Source: Clostridium jeddahitimonense
GTDB lineage: Bacteria > Bacillota > Clostridia > Clostridiales > Clostridiaceae
NCBI GenBank assembly: GCA_000753455.2
Contig: LM994670.1
Span: forward strand, 2,200,854-2,264,853
Direction: 5' to 3'
Length of the DNA: 64,000 nt
Under the pieces are notes generated by a model. It did no database searches. It saw only the letters and a list, made by a program, of their open reading frames with translations, and had not been told where the DNA came from. Below, one piece after another: positions 18,248-28,748 of the stretch. Both the position numbers and the translations under genes were made by a program. Each line of letters begins with the position of its first letter. Positions within the stretch are counted from its first letter, which is position 1.

Positions 18248-20890
18248 TTATTTAAATGCTTCTATTCTTACTAAAACTGCATCAAGCATTTCTTGATACT
18301 TAGCCATTTTTTCTTTTTCTGACTCAACTACTGCTGCTGGAGCTTTTGCAACGAATCCTTGATTAGAAAGTTTCTTTTCAATTCTAGTTATTTCACCTTC
18401 TAATTTAGTCTTCTCTTTCCCCAATCTTTCAAGTTCCTTATCTTTATCTACTAAGTCAAGAAGTGGCATAAATAATTCCCCACCTTTAACTATTAAAGAT
18501 ACAGCATTTTCAGGAACAAGAGATTTATCAGCTATAAATTCAACTTCTGAAGCTGAACCTAATTTCTCTATATATGGTATACCTGCTGAGAAAGCATCCT
18601 TAGCTTCATCAGAAATATAACAAATTACTTTAGCTTTTCTTGATGGTGGTACATTCATTTCAGCTCTTAAGTTTCTTAATCCCTTAATAGCTTCTATTAT
18701 ATAATCCATATCTTTTACTGCTTTAACATCTACTTCATCAGCTTTAAATTCTGGCCATAAAGATATAGCTATTGATTCTCCATCTGTTAAAGTAGTATAT
18801 ATTTCTTCTGTTATAAATGGCATTGCTGGGTGTAATAATTTTAATCCTGTAGTTAATACAGTGTATAATACATTATAAACTACACCCTTAGCCTTTTCAT
18901 CATCACTGAAGAATACAGGCTTAACAAGTTCTATATACCAGTCACAGAATTCAGTCCACATAAAGTCATAAACCTTTTGGTTTGCAATTCCAAGCTCGTA
19001 TTTTTCCATGTTATCAGTTACTTCTTTAACTAATTTATTCATTTCTGATAATATCCACTTATCAGCTAAGCTGTACTCTTTGCAGTCAGAATACTTTTCC
19101 ATAACTTCTTTATCTAAATTCATCATAACGAATCTTGAAGCATTCCACATCTTGTTTGCAAAGTTTCTTGCAGCTTCAACTTTTTCTGGAATATATCTTA
19201 TATCATTTCCAGGAGTACTTCCTGTAACAAGCATAAATCTTAAAGCATCTGCACCAAAGTTTTCAATTACTTCTAGTGGATCAACCCCATTTCCTAAAGA
19301 TTTACTCATTTTAACACCATTAGCATCTCTAATTATCCCATGCATTAGAACTGTTTCAAATGGTGTTTCTTTCATGTTATAAAGGCCTGAGAATATCATT
19401 CTTGCAACCCAGAAGAATATAATATCATAACCGGTAACTAATACATTACCTGGATAGAAGAAATCTAAGTCTTCTGTTTTTTCTGGCCATCCTAAAGTTG
19501 AGAAAGGCCATAATGCAGATGAGAACCAAGTATCAAGTACATCTTCATCTTGTCTTATATTTTCTGAAGAACATTTTGAGCACTTATGTGGTGCATCTAC
19601 TTCACACATTTCATTTCCACAGTCGTTACAATAGAATACAGGTATTCTATGGCCCCACCACAATTGTCTTGAAATACACCAGTCTTGAATATTTTCCATC
19701 CAGTTAAAGTAGATTTTTTCAAATCTTTCAGGAACAATCTGTGTCTTTCCTTCTTTAACAACTTCTATAGCTGGTTTTGCTAAAGACTCCATTTTAACAT
19801 ACCATTGCTTAGATACTATTGGTTCAACTACAGTATTACATCTATCATGTGTTCCAACATTATGAGTATGAGGTTTAACATTAACTAACAACCCTTGCTC
19901 TTCTAAATCTTTTACCATTTGCTTTCTAGCTTCATATCTATCTAACCCTTGGTATTTTCCTCCTAATTCATTTATTACACCATGATCATCCATAACTCTT
20001 ATTATAGGAAGATTATGTCTCTTACCAACTTCAAAGTCATTAGGATCATGAGCTGGAGTTATTTTAACTGCTCCTGTACCAAATTCAATATCAACGTATT
20101 CGTCACCAACAACAGGTATTTCTCTATCAGTTAATGGTAATTTTAAAGTTTTTCCAATTAAATGCTTAAATCTATCATCATTTGGGTTAACAGCAACTGC
20201 GGTATCTCCAAGTAACGTTTCTGGTCTTGTTGTAGCTATTTCTAAGAATCCTGAACCATCAGCTATTGGATAATTAATATGCCAGAAGCTTCCCTCTTTT
20301 TCTTCATATACTATTTCTGCATCTGATAAAGCAGTTGTACACTTTGGACACCAGTTAGTTATTCTATTCCCTTGATAGATAAGTCCTTCGTTATATAACT
20401 TTACAAATACAGTTCTAACAGCTTTATTTAAGTTCTCATCCATTGTAAATGCTTCTCTTGTAAAATCACAAGAAACCCCTAACTTCTTTAGCTGATTTCT
20501 AATAGTGCCTTTATACTCTTCTGCCCATTTCCAAACTTCATCTAAGAAAGCTTCTCTTCCCATTTCTTTCTTAACTAAACCTTGCTTTAAAAGTTCATTT
20601 TCAACTTTAACTTCTGTAGCTATAGAAGCATGGTCAGTTCCCGGAAGCCATAATGTGCAGTATCCTTGCATTCTCTTAAATCTTATAAGCATATCTTGCA
20701 TAGTATTATCTAATGCATGCCCTAAATGAAGCTTACCAGTTATATTTGGTGGTGGCATCATTATAGTAAACGGCTTTTTACTCTTATCAACGACAGGAGT
20801 GAAATATTTCTTTTCTTCCCATGTTTTATAGATTCTTTCTTCAAATTCTTTTGGATTATAGGTTGTAGATAAATTCTTCTTTTCTTCCAT
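18248..20890 (-). CDS. valS: Valyl-tRNA synthetase
   Basis: An 880-residue class I synthetase. The HIGH signature appears as [14 protein letters not shown] (about 48-61) and KMSKS in [11 protein letters not shown] (about 525). The editing domain ([17 protein letters not shown]), the zinc-knuckle-like CNDCGNEMC...CSKC, the anticodon-binding domain and a C-terminal coiled coil (about 810-878) are all present, so the protein is full length. Expression is controlled by the T-box leader upstream; AGGAGG precedes the ATG. Confidence 0.98.
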   Translation of the reverse strand: MEEKKNLSTTYNPKEFEERIYKTWEEKKYFTPVVDKSKKPFTIMMPPPNITGKLHLGHALDNTMQDMLIRFKRMQGYCTLWLPGTDHASIATEVKVENELLKQGLVKKEMGREAFLDEVWKWAEEYKGTIRNQLKKLGVSCDFTREAFTMDENLNKAVRTVFVKLYNEGLIYQGNRITNWCPKCTTALSDAEIVYEEKEGSFWHINYPIADGSGFLEIATTRPETLLGDTAVAVNPNDDRFKHLIGKTLKLPLTDREIPVVGDEYVDIEFGTGAVKITPAHDPNDFEVGKRHNLPIIRVMDDHGVINELGGKYQGLDRYEARKQMVKDLEEQGLLVNVKPHTHNVGTHDRCNTVVEPIVSKQWYVKMESLAKPAIEVVKEGKTQIVPERFEKIYFNWMENIQDWCISRQLWWGHRIPVFYCNDCGNEMCEVDAPHKCSKCSSENIRQDEDVLDTWFSSALWPFSTLGWPEKTEDLDFFYPGNVLVTGYDIIFFWVARMIFSGLYNMKETPFETVLMHGIIRDANGVKMSKSLGNGVDPLEVIENFGADALRFMLVTGSTPGNDIRYIPEKVEAARNFANKMWNASRFVMMNLDKEVMEKYSDCKEYSLADKWILSEMNKLVKEVTDNMEKYELGIANQKVYDFMWTEFCDWYIELVKPVFFSDDEKAKGVVYNVLYTVLTTGLKLLHPAMPFITEEIYTTLTDGESIAISLWPEFKADEVDVKAVKDMDYIIEAIKGLRNLRAEMNVPPSRKAKVICYISDEAKDAFSAGIPYIEKLGSASEVEFIADKSLVPENAVSLIVKGGELFMPLLDLVDKDKELERLGKEKTKLEGEITRIEKKLSNQGFVAKAPAAVVESEKEKMAKYQEMLDAVLVRIEAFK

Positions 20891-21030
20891 AAATAAAACC
20901 TCCTGATTTAATTTAAATAAATATACTTAATAATATATAAATAAATTATTTGAATTACATTTCCTTAATAAAACTCTCATTAGTTATAGTTCCATGATTG
21001 CAATTCATATAATCATTTTCTAAATAAAAA

Positions 21031-21262
21031 AAGAGCCTTCATCCATAAAAAGGACGAAGACTCGCGGTACCACCTTTATTCCTGTCAATCAACAGGCTCT
21101 TAATTAAATAACGACTAGACAGCCGTCTTAGCTTACTATAATTTCAGCTAAGAAACTCAAAAGCTACCTTCAGAATACTTCATATAGAAGGCTTACAGCC
21201 AAGGCCTTCCTCTCTTAATACTTCCTATTCCTACTCCTCTTTTTCACAGTTTTTAGATATCA
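21031..21262 (-). promoter_or_regulatory. T-box riboswitch controlling valS
   Basis: Reading the minus strand, the leader has a Stem I-like region, the T-box sequence AAGGTGGTACCGCG (complement of 21063-21076) that pairs with the uncharged tRNA acceptor end, and a terminator hairpin GAGTCTTCGTCC/GGATGAAGGCTC followed by seven T. A GTA triplet (21167-21165) in GAAGGTAGC lies where the specifier codon is expected, which fits valine and the downstream gene. Uncharged tRNA-Val would favour the antiterminator and read-through. Confidence 0.93.
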
Positions 21263-21272
21263 ATTTTACTTT

Positions 21273-21301
21273 ATACTATGATATTTTTTTTATTTTGTCA
21301 A
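21273..21301 (-). promoter_or_regulatory. Promoter of the valS T-box transcript
   Basis: A perfect -35 TTGACA (complement of 21296-21301) and a -10 TAGTAT (21273-21278) are 17 bp apart. The -35 box lies at the end of the upstream gene, whose stop codon is at 21290-21292. Confidence 0.65.
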
Positions 21302-24300
21302 TATATTCTCTATAATTTCTTTATTATTCGCCTCATTATTTTCTATCTTTTTCTTTGCTACTGATAACATCAATTTTATTCTATTCATCTGATTGACATT
21401 AGAAGCACCAGGATCATAATCAATTGCTACTATATTAGAATCTGGATAATGATCTCTTAATATCTTTATCATCCCTTTTCCAGTAACATGATTAGGCAAG
21501 CATGCAAAAGGTTGTACACAAGCAATATTATTAACTCCGCTTTTGATTAATTCAATCATCTCTCCAGTTAAAAACCAACCTTCTCCAGTTTGATTTCCTA
21601 TAGATAAAATAGGTGATGCTAATTTAGCAAGTTCTCCTATATGTTTCGGTGAATCAAATCTTCTACTTTTTTTCAACTCCTTCATCATAACTTTTCTGTA
21701 ATTTTCTAAATAATTTATAACTATATTCCCTAAACCTTCGTTTAATTTGCTCTTACCAAGATATTTTGCTTTATAACCTGAATCATAAGAACAATACATA
21801 AAAAAATCTAACAAATCAGGAACTACAACCTCTACTCCTTCATTTTCTAGAATAGTTACTATATCATTGTTAGCTGTTGGGTGATACTTTACTAATATTT
21901 CTCCTACGATTCCCACCCTAGGCTTCTTAATATCTTTTAATTCAAAATTATCAAAATCATTTATTATACCTTTTATATTTTTATTAAAAATGCTCCTACT
22001 ACCATTTTCAAGGTTTTCTTTTGCTTTTTTATTCCAGAATTTATATAGCTTATCAGCTTCACCTAAGTTTTTTTCATAAGGTCTTGTTCTATATAAAACT
22101 CTCATAAATAAATCTCCATAAACTAATGCCATTATAGCTCTATTTATAAATTTTAAAGTTATCTTAAATCCTGGTTGCTCTCCCATACCTAAAGCATTAA
22201 GTGATATAACAGGAATATTTTTAAATCCAGCATCTTTTAATGCCATTTTCAAAAATCCAATGTAATTTGTAGCTCTACACCCTCCACCGGTTTGTGTTAT
22301 TAATACAGATGTATTATCAACATCATACTTTCCTGATTTTAAAGCTTTTATAATTTGTCCGACAACTATTATTGATGGATAACAAGCATCATTATTTACA
22401 TATTTTAATCCTTCATCAATAGACTTTATATCCATAGCTGGTAATACTTCTATATTATATCCACACTCTCTTACCGCTTTCTCTAGTAAGTCAAAATGCA
22501 TAGGTGACATTTGCGGAGCTAATATAGTATGTTTTTTTCTCATTTCCTTAACAAATATAGGTGGATTGTATTTGATACTTTCCTCTACAGGTTTATAATT
22601 TAGCCTCTCTCTTTCTTTTATAGCTGCATATAACGATCTTATTCTTATCCTAGCTGCGCCTAAATTATTTCCTTCATCAATCTTTAAAGATGTATATATT
22701 TTACCTCTCGAAATAATTAAATCAGAAACTTGATCAGTTGTTACAGCATCTAGTCCACATCCAAATGAATTTAATTGTATAATCTCTAAATATGGATTCT
22801 TTGCTATAAATGCTGCTGCTCTGTATAATCTTGAATGATACATCCATTGATCTACTACTCTTAAATTTTCTTCTAACTTACCCAAATGAGATATGCTATC
22901 TTCTGTTAAAACAGCCATTCCATAAGATGTTATTATTTCTGGTATACCATGATTTATTTCAGGATCAATATGATATGGTCTTCCACATAATACTATCCCC
23001 TTTTTATTATTTACTTTTAAATATTCTAATACCTCTTCCCCCTTATTTTCTATATCTCTTTTACATGCCAATCTCTCTAATGCGGCTTTCTTTATTGCCT
23101 CCCTAGCTTCATCTAAAGATATGTTATACTCTTTAAATTCTTCAACAATTCTTTTCGCTAAAACTTTATAATTGTCTAAAGATAAAAATGGTTCAATAAG
23201 CTTAACATTTCTCTCTTTTATCTCATCAATATTTGTTCTTATAACCTCTGGATAAGATGTTACTATAGGACAATTATAATGATTTGTTGCATCTTTAAAC
23301 TCCTTTTTTTCATAAGGAATACATGGATAAAAAATAGTTTTTATCCCTTTATTGATGAGATTCATTATATGTCCATGACTTATTTTAGCAGGATAACAGG
23401 CCGATTCTGATGGTATTGTTTCTATTCCCAACTCATATATCCTTTTATTTGATGCATCAGAAAGCACTACCCTAAACCCTAAACTTGTTAACATAGTAAA
23501 CCAAAATGGATAATTTTCATAAATGTTTAAAACTCTTGGAATACCTATAACTCCCCTTTTAGCTTCATTTAACGGTAAAGGTTTATAATTAAATATTCTC
23601 TTATATTTATACTTATATAAATTAGGAATCTCTTCATTTTTTTTCTTAATTACTCCTAGTGCTTTTTCACACCTATTACCTGAAATAAACTCTTCTCCAT
23701 CTGAGAATTTATTTACTGTAAGCAAACAATTATTCCCACATCGACCACACCTAGCAAAATCAGTTTCTATTTTAAATTTTTTAATTTGCTCATTAGATAA
23801 AAGAGTTGATTTTTCCCCTTCTATATATCTTTCCTTTGCAATTATTGCACATCCAAAGGCTCCCATTATTCCTGCAATATCTGGTCTTATAACCTCTTTC
23901 CCAGAAATAATTTCAAAACTTCTTAGAACTGCATCATTATAAAAAGTTCCACCTTGAACTATTATTTTATCCCCCATATCATTTTCATTTCTCATCTTTA
24001 TTACCTTAAATAAAGCATTTTTTATTACTGAGTAAGATAAACCTGCTGATATATCAGAAACTTCAGCACCTTCTTTTTGAGCTTGTTTTACTCTTGAATT
24101 CATAAACACAGTACATCTTGACCCTAAATCTACCGGTGACTTTGAAAATAATCCTTCTTTTGCAAACTCTTTTACATCCATCCCTAAAGACTTTGCAAAG
24201 CCTTCAATAAATGAACCACAGCCTGATGAACATGCCTCATTTAAAAGAATACTATCTATAGTCCCATTTTTTATTCCCATAGACTTCATATCTTGTCCAC

Positions 24301-25555
24301 CTATATCTAATATAAAATTAACCTCCGGTAAAAAATATTTTGCAGCTTTATAATGAGCCATAGTTTCAATTTCTCCTATATCTATATGTAAAGCTGTTTT
24401 TATTAGTGATTCTCCATAACCAGTTATCGCTGAATTTACTATTTCAACATCATTTGGAATAACTTCATATAAATTAGTTAATATACTAATCACCTTTTTT
24501 AATGGGTCCCCATCATTATTTTCATAAAAAGAATATATCAGTTCATTTTTTTCATTAATTAAAGCTACCTTAGTAGTAGTTGAACCTGCGTCAATCCCTA
24601 AATAAGCTTTTCCCTTATAACTTAATAAATCCCCCTTTTTTACAATAGCTTTATTATGCCTATCTTTAAATACTTTATAATCTTCATTATCTGTAAATAA
24701 AGGTTTTAATCTTTTAACGTCATTCTCCTTAATATCTAGTATCATTTCTAGATTTCCTAGTAAATCACCTAATAAAACCTCTTTATTATCCTCACTTAAT
24801 AATGCAGCTCCTATAGCTACAAATAACTCTGCATTTTTAGGTGTAATAGTTTGTTCTTTTGTTAAATTTAATGTTTCTACAAATCTCTCTCTAAGTTCAG
24901 ATAAAAAATTTAATGGTCCTCCTAAAAATGCTACCCTTCCTCTTATTGGCTTTCCACAAGCTAACCCACTTATGGTCTGGTTTACAACCGCTTGAAAAAT
25001 AGAAGCTGCTATATCTTCTTTATGTGCACCTTGATTTATAAGCGGTTGAATATCAGTTTTAGCGAATACTCCACATCTAGATGCTATAGGATAAATTACC
25101 TTAAAATCTTTTGCATATTCATTTAATCCCTCAGCATCTGTATTCAACAATACCGCCATCTGATCTATAAATGCACCTGTCCCTCCTGCACAGCTTCCAT
25201 TCATTCTTTGCTCTATACTACCATTAAGATATGTTATCTTAGCATCTTCTCCTCCTAATTCTATAACTACATCTGTTTCAGGAATAAACTCTTCAACTGT
25301 TCTTGAGCAAGCAATCACCTCTTGCACAAAGTTTAAATTAAGCCACTTAGAAACAGATAATCCTCCTGAGCCAGTTACAACTATAGAACATTTAATATTT
25401 CCTAAAATTTTATATGCATTTTCAACTAATCTAACTATACTTATTCTTATATCTGAAAAGTGTCTTTTATATTTACTATAAATAATTCTATTTCGATTAT
25501 CTAAAACTACTAATTTTACTGTTGTTGAACCTACATCAATTCCTACTTTATACAT
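21290..25555 (-). CDS. Large 2-hydroxyacyl-CoA dehydratase activator-like protein (two ATPase domains plus HgdB-like module)
   Basis: A 1421-residue cytosolic protein. Residues 1-255 form a BadF/BcrA/HgdC-type ATPase ([19 protein letters not shown] with Cys122 and Cys161, spaced as the [4Fe-4S] ligands of HgdC). Residues about 315-570 are a second such domain ([26 protein letters not shown]). A CGRCGNNC cysteine cluster follows near 610, then a DUF2229 region and a C-terminal part resembling the dehydratase D subunit. Known activators inject a high-energy electron into 2-hydroxyacyl-CoA dehydratases. No dehydratase subunits or CoA-transferase are adjacent, so the partner and substrate are unknown. 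Confidence 0.85.
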   Translation of the reverse strand: MYKVGIDVGSTTVKLVVLDNRNRIIYSKYKRHFSDIRISIVRLVENAYKILGNIKCSIVVTGSGGLSVSKWLNLNFVQEVIACSRTVEEFIPETDVVIELGGEDAKITYLNGSIEQRMNGSCAGGTGAFIDQMAVLLNTDAEGLNEYAKDFKVIYPIASRCGVFAKTDIQPLINQGAHKEDIAASIFQAVVNQTISGLACGKPIRGRVAFLGGPLNFLSELRERFVETLNLTKEQTITPKNAELFVAIGAALLSEDNKEVLLGDLLGNLEMILDIKENDVKRLKPLFTDNEDYKVFKDRHNKAIVKKGDLLSYKGKAYLGIDAGSTTTKVALINEKNELIYSFYENNDGDPLKKVISILTNLYEVIPNDVEIVNSAITGYGESLIKTALHIDIGEIETMAHYKAAKYFLPEVNFILDIGGQDMKSMGIKNGTIDSILLNEACSSGCGSFIEGFAKSLGMDVKEFAKEGLFSKSPVDLGSRCTVFMNSRVKQAQKEGAEVSDISAGLSYSVIKNALFKVIKMRNENDMGDKIIVQGGTFYNDAVLRSFEIISGKEVIRPDIAGIMGAFGCAIIAKERYIEGEKSTLLSNEQIKKFKIETDFARCGRCGNNCLLTVNKFSDGEEFISGNRCEKALGVIKKKNEEIPNLYKYKYKRIFNYKPLPLNEAKRGVIGIPRVLNIYENYPFWFTMLTSLGFRVVLSDASNKRIYELGIETIPSESACYPAKISHGHIMNLINKGIKTIFYPCIPYEKKEFKDATNHYNCPIVTSYPEVIRTNIDEIKERNVKLIEPFLSLDNYKVLAKRIVEEFKEYNISLDEAREAIKKAALERLACKRDIENKGEEVLEYLKVNNKKGIVLCGRPYHIDPEINHGIPEIITSYGMAVLTEDSISHLGKLEENLRVVDQWMYHSRLYRAAAFIAKNPYLEIIQLNSFGCGLDAVTTDQVSDLIISRGKIYTSLKIDEGNNLGAARIRIRSLYAAIKERERLNYKPVEESIKYNPPIFVKEMRKKHTILAPQMSPMHFDLLEKAVRECGYNIEVLPAMDIKSIDEGLKYVNNDACYPSIIVVGQIIKALKSGKYDVDNTSVLITQTGGGCRATNYIGFLKMALKDAGFKNIPVISLNALGMGEQPGFKITLKFINRAIMALVYGDLFMRVLYRTRPYEKNLGEADKLYKFWNKKAKENLENGSRSIFNKNIKGIINDFDNFELKDIKKPRVGIVGEILVKYHPTANNDIVTILENEGVEVVVPDLLDFFMYCSYDSGYKAKYLGKSKLNEGLGNIVINYLENYRKVMMKELKKSRRFDSPKHIGELAKLASPILSIGNQTGEGWFLTGEMIELIKSGVNNIACVQPFACLPNHVTGKGMIKILRDHYPDSNIVAIDYDPGASNVNQMNRIKLMLSVAKKKIENNEANNKEIIENILTK

Positions 25556-25637
25556 AATTCCATCTCACTTCCCCCAATTATATATGACTCAAACACACAT
25601 TACATATATTATTAATATTATTTTTATAAAAAAAGAT

Positions 25638-25657
25638 GACATACTTAATTGTATGCC
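25638..25657 (-). terminator. Terminator after the 55-codon gene
   Basis: GGCATAC and GTATGTC pair (one G-T) over a 6-nt loop, followed on the minus strand by ATCTTTTTTTATAAA. Confidence 0.7.
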
Positions 25658-25667
25658 ACCATAAAGT

Positions 25668-25835
25668 TTAATCATTCATCCATTCATAAGTTTTATAACT
25701 CTTTTTATTATGTGCATGAGCTCCTATTCTTTCACCATTTTCTATTCCTACTTCTGAATTTCCTGTAGGATCTATTTTCCTAAGCTCATTTTTAGATTTA
25801 GGTCTATCTTTCATTCTATTTTTATTATTATCCAT
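25668..25835 (-). CDS. Small hydrophilic protein, 55 residues, unknown
   Basis: A start preceded by GTGAGG opens a 55-residue charged protein (MDNNKNRMKDRPKSKNELRK..., with DPTGNSEVGIENGERIGAHAHN and a YEWMND end). It has no hydrophobic segment. The own terminator and coding-like composition suggest a real gene. I do not recognise it. It occupies most of the otherwise empty stretch between the activator gene and the next hypothetical gene. Confidence 0.55.
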   Translation of the reverse strand: MDNNKNRMKDRPKSKNELRKIDPTGNSEVGIENGERIGAHAHNKKSYKTYEWMND

Positions 25836-25876
25836 AAACTTACCTCACATATTAATAATTAAGTATCCATTTAAAA

Positions 25877-26137
25877 TTAATAATTAAATTTACTTTTAAC
25901 TGCGTCAAACACTGGTCTAAAATATTCTTCATTTTCATTAAATAATTTAGTTAACTCTTCCTTAGCTTTAATATACTTTTCATCGTTAACATCATTGTTA
26001 ACGATTTTAGATGATTCTTTGTGGAACTTCATAAATATAATTGGATGTTTCTTTGCAAAAGCTTCCATCTCATCAATGTGACGTTCAGGCTTAGTTGCAT
26101 TTTTCAACCATTTAAAAACATAATCATATTTATCCAT
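25877..26137 (-). CDS. Hypothetical protein, 86 residues
   Basis: A soluble, mostly helical protein of 86 residues (MDKYDYVFKWLKNATKPERHID..., ending FRPVFDAVKSKFNY). No motif or family recognised. The ATG at 26137 was chosen because AGAGGAAG lies 7 nt upstream; a GTG two codons earlier overlaps that site. It follows a 43-codon gene by 18 nt on the same strand, so the two are likely an operon. Confidence 0.6.
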   Translation of the reverse strand: MDKYDYVFKWLKNATKPERHIDEMEAFAKKHPIIFMKFHKESSKIVNNDVNDEKYIKAKEELTKLFNENEEYFRPVFDAVKSKFNY

Positions 26138-26155
26138 ATTCACACTTCCTCTTAC

Positions 26156-26287
26156 TTAAATTTTAAAATCAGTTGGATCATATGGTTTGGCTTTTGGTTC
26201 ACCAAAACAAGCTTTTACACTTTCCACTTGCGGATTATGACTTACATTCTTCTTTTGCTTTTTTGTTTTTTTCATCTGATTTCCCAT
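26156..26287 (-). CDS. Small basic protein, 43 residues, unknown
   Basis: AGGTGA lies just before an ATG opening a 43-residue protein: a lysine-rich N-terminus (MKKTKKQKKN) followed by HNPQVESVKACFGEPKAKPYDPTDF. The phrase H(N/D)PQxES recalls short clostridial proteins of the CPC_1213 kind, from memory and not verified. It precedes the 86-residue hypothetical gene in the same direction. Confidence 0.5.
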   Translation of the reverse strand: MGNQMKKTKKQKKNVSHNPQVESVKACFGEPKAKPYDPTDFKI

Positions 26288-26440
26288 ATAAACATCACCT
26301 CATTAATATGTTGTACATATTCTCGTTTAATATCCTATTAGAAAATTTCCATTTGTTTTATAATATTCATAAGGAAACTTCTTCTCACAAGAATTCCAAC
26401 TAAGTAAAATTCATAAGCAAACTTAATTTTAATTTTTTTA

Positions 26441-26470
26441 TTGATAAATTTAAAATTATGATATTATAAT
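26441..26470 (+). promoter_or_regulatory. Promoter of the 185-residue hypothetical gene
   Basis: TTGATA (26441-26446) and TATAAT (26465-26470) are 18 bp apart, about 30 nt before the ATG; close to the sigma-A consensus. Confidence 0.6.
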
Positions 26471-26499
26471 AAATTAAAATGATTTATATGGAGGTACTA

Positions 26500-27057
26500 A
26501 TGGAAAACCTACATCCAATATCTGATAAAGATTTTAAAGAACTTATAAAAATTAGATTTAATAATATTAGCGATGGTTTTAATACGTTTAGTAATGGAAT
26601 TCTAGAATGTGTAGATGATACACTATCCTTTAAAGCAAAAGAAGAAAGATTTTTAAAGTTTTTTCAACAAGCTTTATCATTAAACTCAAATCATCTTATA
26701 GTAGATTTCTACTTAAAAAATCTAAGTAGTGAAGAAATATTAAATTTACTAGACTCTCTTGACCATAATAACAAAATAATATTACTTCAAGAATTAAAAA
26801 ATCTTAAAGATGATTCTGTTTATTTCACTTTAACAGATACTAATCTACTAGATTTCATAACTATTTTAAATACGCGAGCTCTATTCTTTTGCACAATATA
26901 TTTCAAACACTTTCCTTTTACTATTTGGGGAAATTATGATTTAAAATTTCCTGTATTCTTTTCTGATATTAACATTTTAAATCAATATAAAGATTTAGCA
27001 AATAAACATGGTCTTTCTATAAACTTAATAAATATAAAAAAGGAAGGTATAATTTAA
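26500..27057 (+). CDS. Hypothetical protein, 185 residues
   Basis: A soluble protein of 185 residues with a helical N-terminal two thirds (EERFLKFFQQALSL, SSEEILNLLDSLDHNNKIILLQEL) and a C-terminal part with aromatic residues (FPFTIWGNYDLKFPVFFSD). No known domain recognised. The start is the ATG at 26500, seven nt after ATGGAGG; an upstream in-frame ATG contains that ribosome site and is rejected. It has its own promoter and terminator, so it is a single-gene unit. Confidence 0.65.
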   Translation: MENLHPISDKDFKELIKIRFNNISDGFNTFSNGILECVDDTLSFKAKEERFLKFFQQALSLNSNHLIVDFYLKNLSSEEILNLLDSLDHNNKIILLQELKNLKDDSVYFTLTDTNLLDFITILNTRALFFCTIYFKHFPFTIWGNYDLKFPVFFSDINILNQYKDLANKHGLSINLINIKKEGII

Positions 27058-27073
27058 AATTACCTTCCTTTTT
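27036..27073. terminator. Terminator overlapping the end of the 185-residue gene
   Basis: AAAAAAGGAAGGTA and TACCTTCCTTTTT form a 13-bp stem; its 5' arm lies inside the last codons of the gene. Confidence 0.85.
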
Positions 27074-27132
27074 CATATCTCTTATAATAATCTCTATTAA
27101 AAACACTAAAGTTATCTTTTATCAATAAGCTT

Positions 27133-28077
27133 TTACTCTACCCAATTGATTTTTTTAACATATTCTTCTACGTATTCATGACTCATATGTGGATTTATAG
27201 TTTCCTCATGAGTTATAGTTACTATAGACATAGCAATAGCATATTTAAGCGTATCTATAGTTGAAAATTTATTCATATACCCATAACCTAATCCTGCAAC
27301 AAATGAATCTCCTGCACCTGTTACATTCTTTACATCAACTTTATCACCACAAGCTAGCTTTCCTTCTTCATTTTTTGTTAAATAATATATTCCATCAGCA
27401 TCTAAGCTTATAAATACATTTTCAACTCCTTGATCTAAGAAATATCTTGCTGCCTTCTTTAAATCTTCATCTGTATTTATTTTAAAACCACATAAGGCCT
27501 CAGTCTCAAGTCTATTAGGTTTAACAGTATGGAAATATTTAACTAAGTGACTTATTTTTTTTGCTTTATTAGCTGAAACAGGGTCTAATACAAATTTAGT
27601 TTTTCCTCTATACTTTTTTAGCATATACTCTAAAAGTATAGGATTATCTGAATCTACAATAGTATATTCTGCATTTTCAAATATTTCTGCTTTAGAATCT
27701 ACAAAAGCTGTATCCATTTTATTTAAGCTTTCCATATCTACTACAGCTGACTCCATTTCACCTTCAGTATTTAAAATAGCCATATATGTTGGAGTACACC
27801 CATCTTTTAATATTAAAGAATTATCCATTCTGTAACCAATTCTTTTAGAATGTTCTAAAATACTTCTTCCATTACTATCATCGCCTACAATAGAAATAAA
27901 TTCAGTACTTACTCCTACTCTTGCTAAATTCTCAGCTATATTTCTACATACACCTCCTAAAGACACTTTTATGCATCCTGGAATTGAATCTTTAGGACTA
28001 TACTCTTTTCTTCCAAAGCCAATTATATCTACTATTGAAGCTCCTACTACTAATATATACTTATCATTTACTATCAT
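27133..28077 (-). CDS. psuK: PfkB family sugar kinase, pseudouridine kinase-like
   Basis: A 314-residue ribokinase-fold enzyme. The N-terminal GGVCRNIAENLARVG and the C-terminal NVTGAGDSFVAGL (catalytic Asp and anion hole) are the two PfkB signatures. The segments FVLDPVSANKAKK and HTVKPNRLETEALCG are close to those of E. coli pseudouridine kinase, so phosphorylation of pseudouridine is the best guess. The usual partner psuG (pseudouridine-5'-phosphate glycosidase) is not next to it, which leaves another nucleoside or sugar possible. Confidence 0.75.
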   Translation of the reverse strand: MIVNDKYILVVGASIVDIIGFGRKEYSPKDSIPGCIKVSLGGVCRNIAENLARVGVSTEFISIVGDDSNGRSILEHSKRIGYRMDNSLILKDGCTPTYMAILNTEGEMESAVVDMESLNKMDTAFVDSKAEIFENAEYTIVDSDNPILLEYMLKKYRGKTKFVLDPVSANKAKKISHLVKYFHTVKPNRLETEALCGFKINTDEDLKKAARYFLDQGVENVFISLDADGIYYLTKNEEGKLACGDKVDVKNVTGAGDSFVAGLGYGYMNKFSTIDTLKYAIAMSIVTITHEETINPHMSHEYVEEYVKKINWVE

Positions 28078-28378
28078 TATATCTCTCCTGCTATGTTTTC
28101 TCCGATTTTGAGTGATAAATATATTATAGTAAACAGATTAAAAAAAATAAAGAAAAAAATAAAAATTTGTCGTTTTTTTTAGTTTCCCCCCTTTATTTCA
28201 CTATTTTCTTTAACTATTTTCAACTTTTCCCCTTATACTTTTAACAAATTAATAATTTAAATTATGAAAATAGGAATAATTTAGTAATTATTTAATGTTA
28301 ATAATATATATTATGTGAATAATAGCTACCTATAATGCCAATAATTATAATAATGGTTTATATATACAGGAGGTCTAT
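28078..28378. other. 301-nt intergenic region between divergent genes
   Basis: Very AT-rich, with pyrimidine-rich blocks (TTTCCCCCC near 28190 and TTTTCCCC near 28230). On the minus strand a TATAAT-like -10 lies about 45 nt upstream of the psuK-like gene. An AGGAGG ribosome site for the TPR gene closes the region. I see no RNA gene, repeat or further reading frame in it. Confidence 0.5.
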
Positions 28379-28732
28379 ATGGATTATTTTAGCGAAGCAA
28401 ATAAACTTTATAATTTAAAAGAATATGATAAAGCAATAGAGTTATACAAAAAATCTATTGAAACAAAAGAAAATACAGCTTGTGCTTATTATAATGCAGG
28501 AGTATGCTTTATAAAATTAAAAAATTTCAGCGCTGCTATAGATATGATTAAAAATGCACTTTCTATTCAAAAAGAAAGTAAATACTTCTTTAACTTAGCA
28601 TATTGCTATGCTATGAAAGAAGATACAAATAAAGCTCTTATATATTTTAATAGGGCTTGGTCATTAGATAGTACAGATGCAGACTGTGAAAAAGCAATAA
28701 ATTTAATTATGGCTAACAAAAAAGCGCTTTAA
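28379..28732 (+). CDS. Tetratricopeptide-repeat protein
   Basis: A 117-residue protein made of about three TPR units: ANKLYNLKEYDKAIELYKKSI, YYNAGVCFIKLKNFSAAIDMI and FNLAYCYAMKEDTNKALIYFNRAW, each with the alternating A/Y/G/A pattern of the fold. Such proteins mediate protein-protein contacts; no partner can be named. AGGAGG precedes the ATG. It ends at a terminator shared with the opposing gene. Confidence 0.85.
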   Translation: MDYFSEANKLYNLKEYDKAIELYKKSIETKENTACAYYNAGVCFIKLKNFSAAIDMIKNALSIQKESKYFFNLAYCYAMKEDTNKALIYFNRAWSLDSTDADCEKAINLIMANKKAL

Positions 28733-28748
28733 TCTTAAAGCGCTTTTA
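28719..28748. terminator. Bidirectional terminator
   Basis: AAAAAGCGCTTT and AAAGCGCTTTT pair over a 6-nt loop, overlapping the 3' ends of the TPR gene and the opposing transglutaminase-like gene. Confidence 0.85.

Noticed and set aside
19008..19382. 124-codon frame opposite valS
   Set aside because: Long only by chance against a conserved synthetase gene; no start signals and no recognisable product.
26021..26341. 106-codon plus-strand frame
   Set aside because: It runs opposite two small genes with good ribosome sites and is composed of Phe/Ile/His-rich sequence typical of antisense frames.
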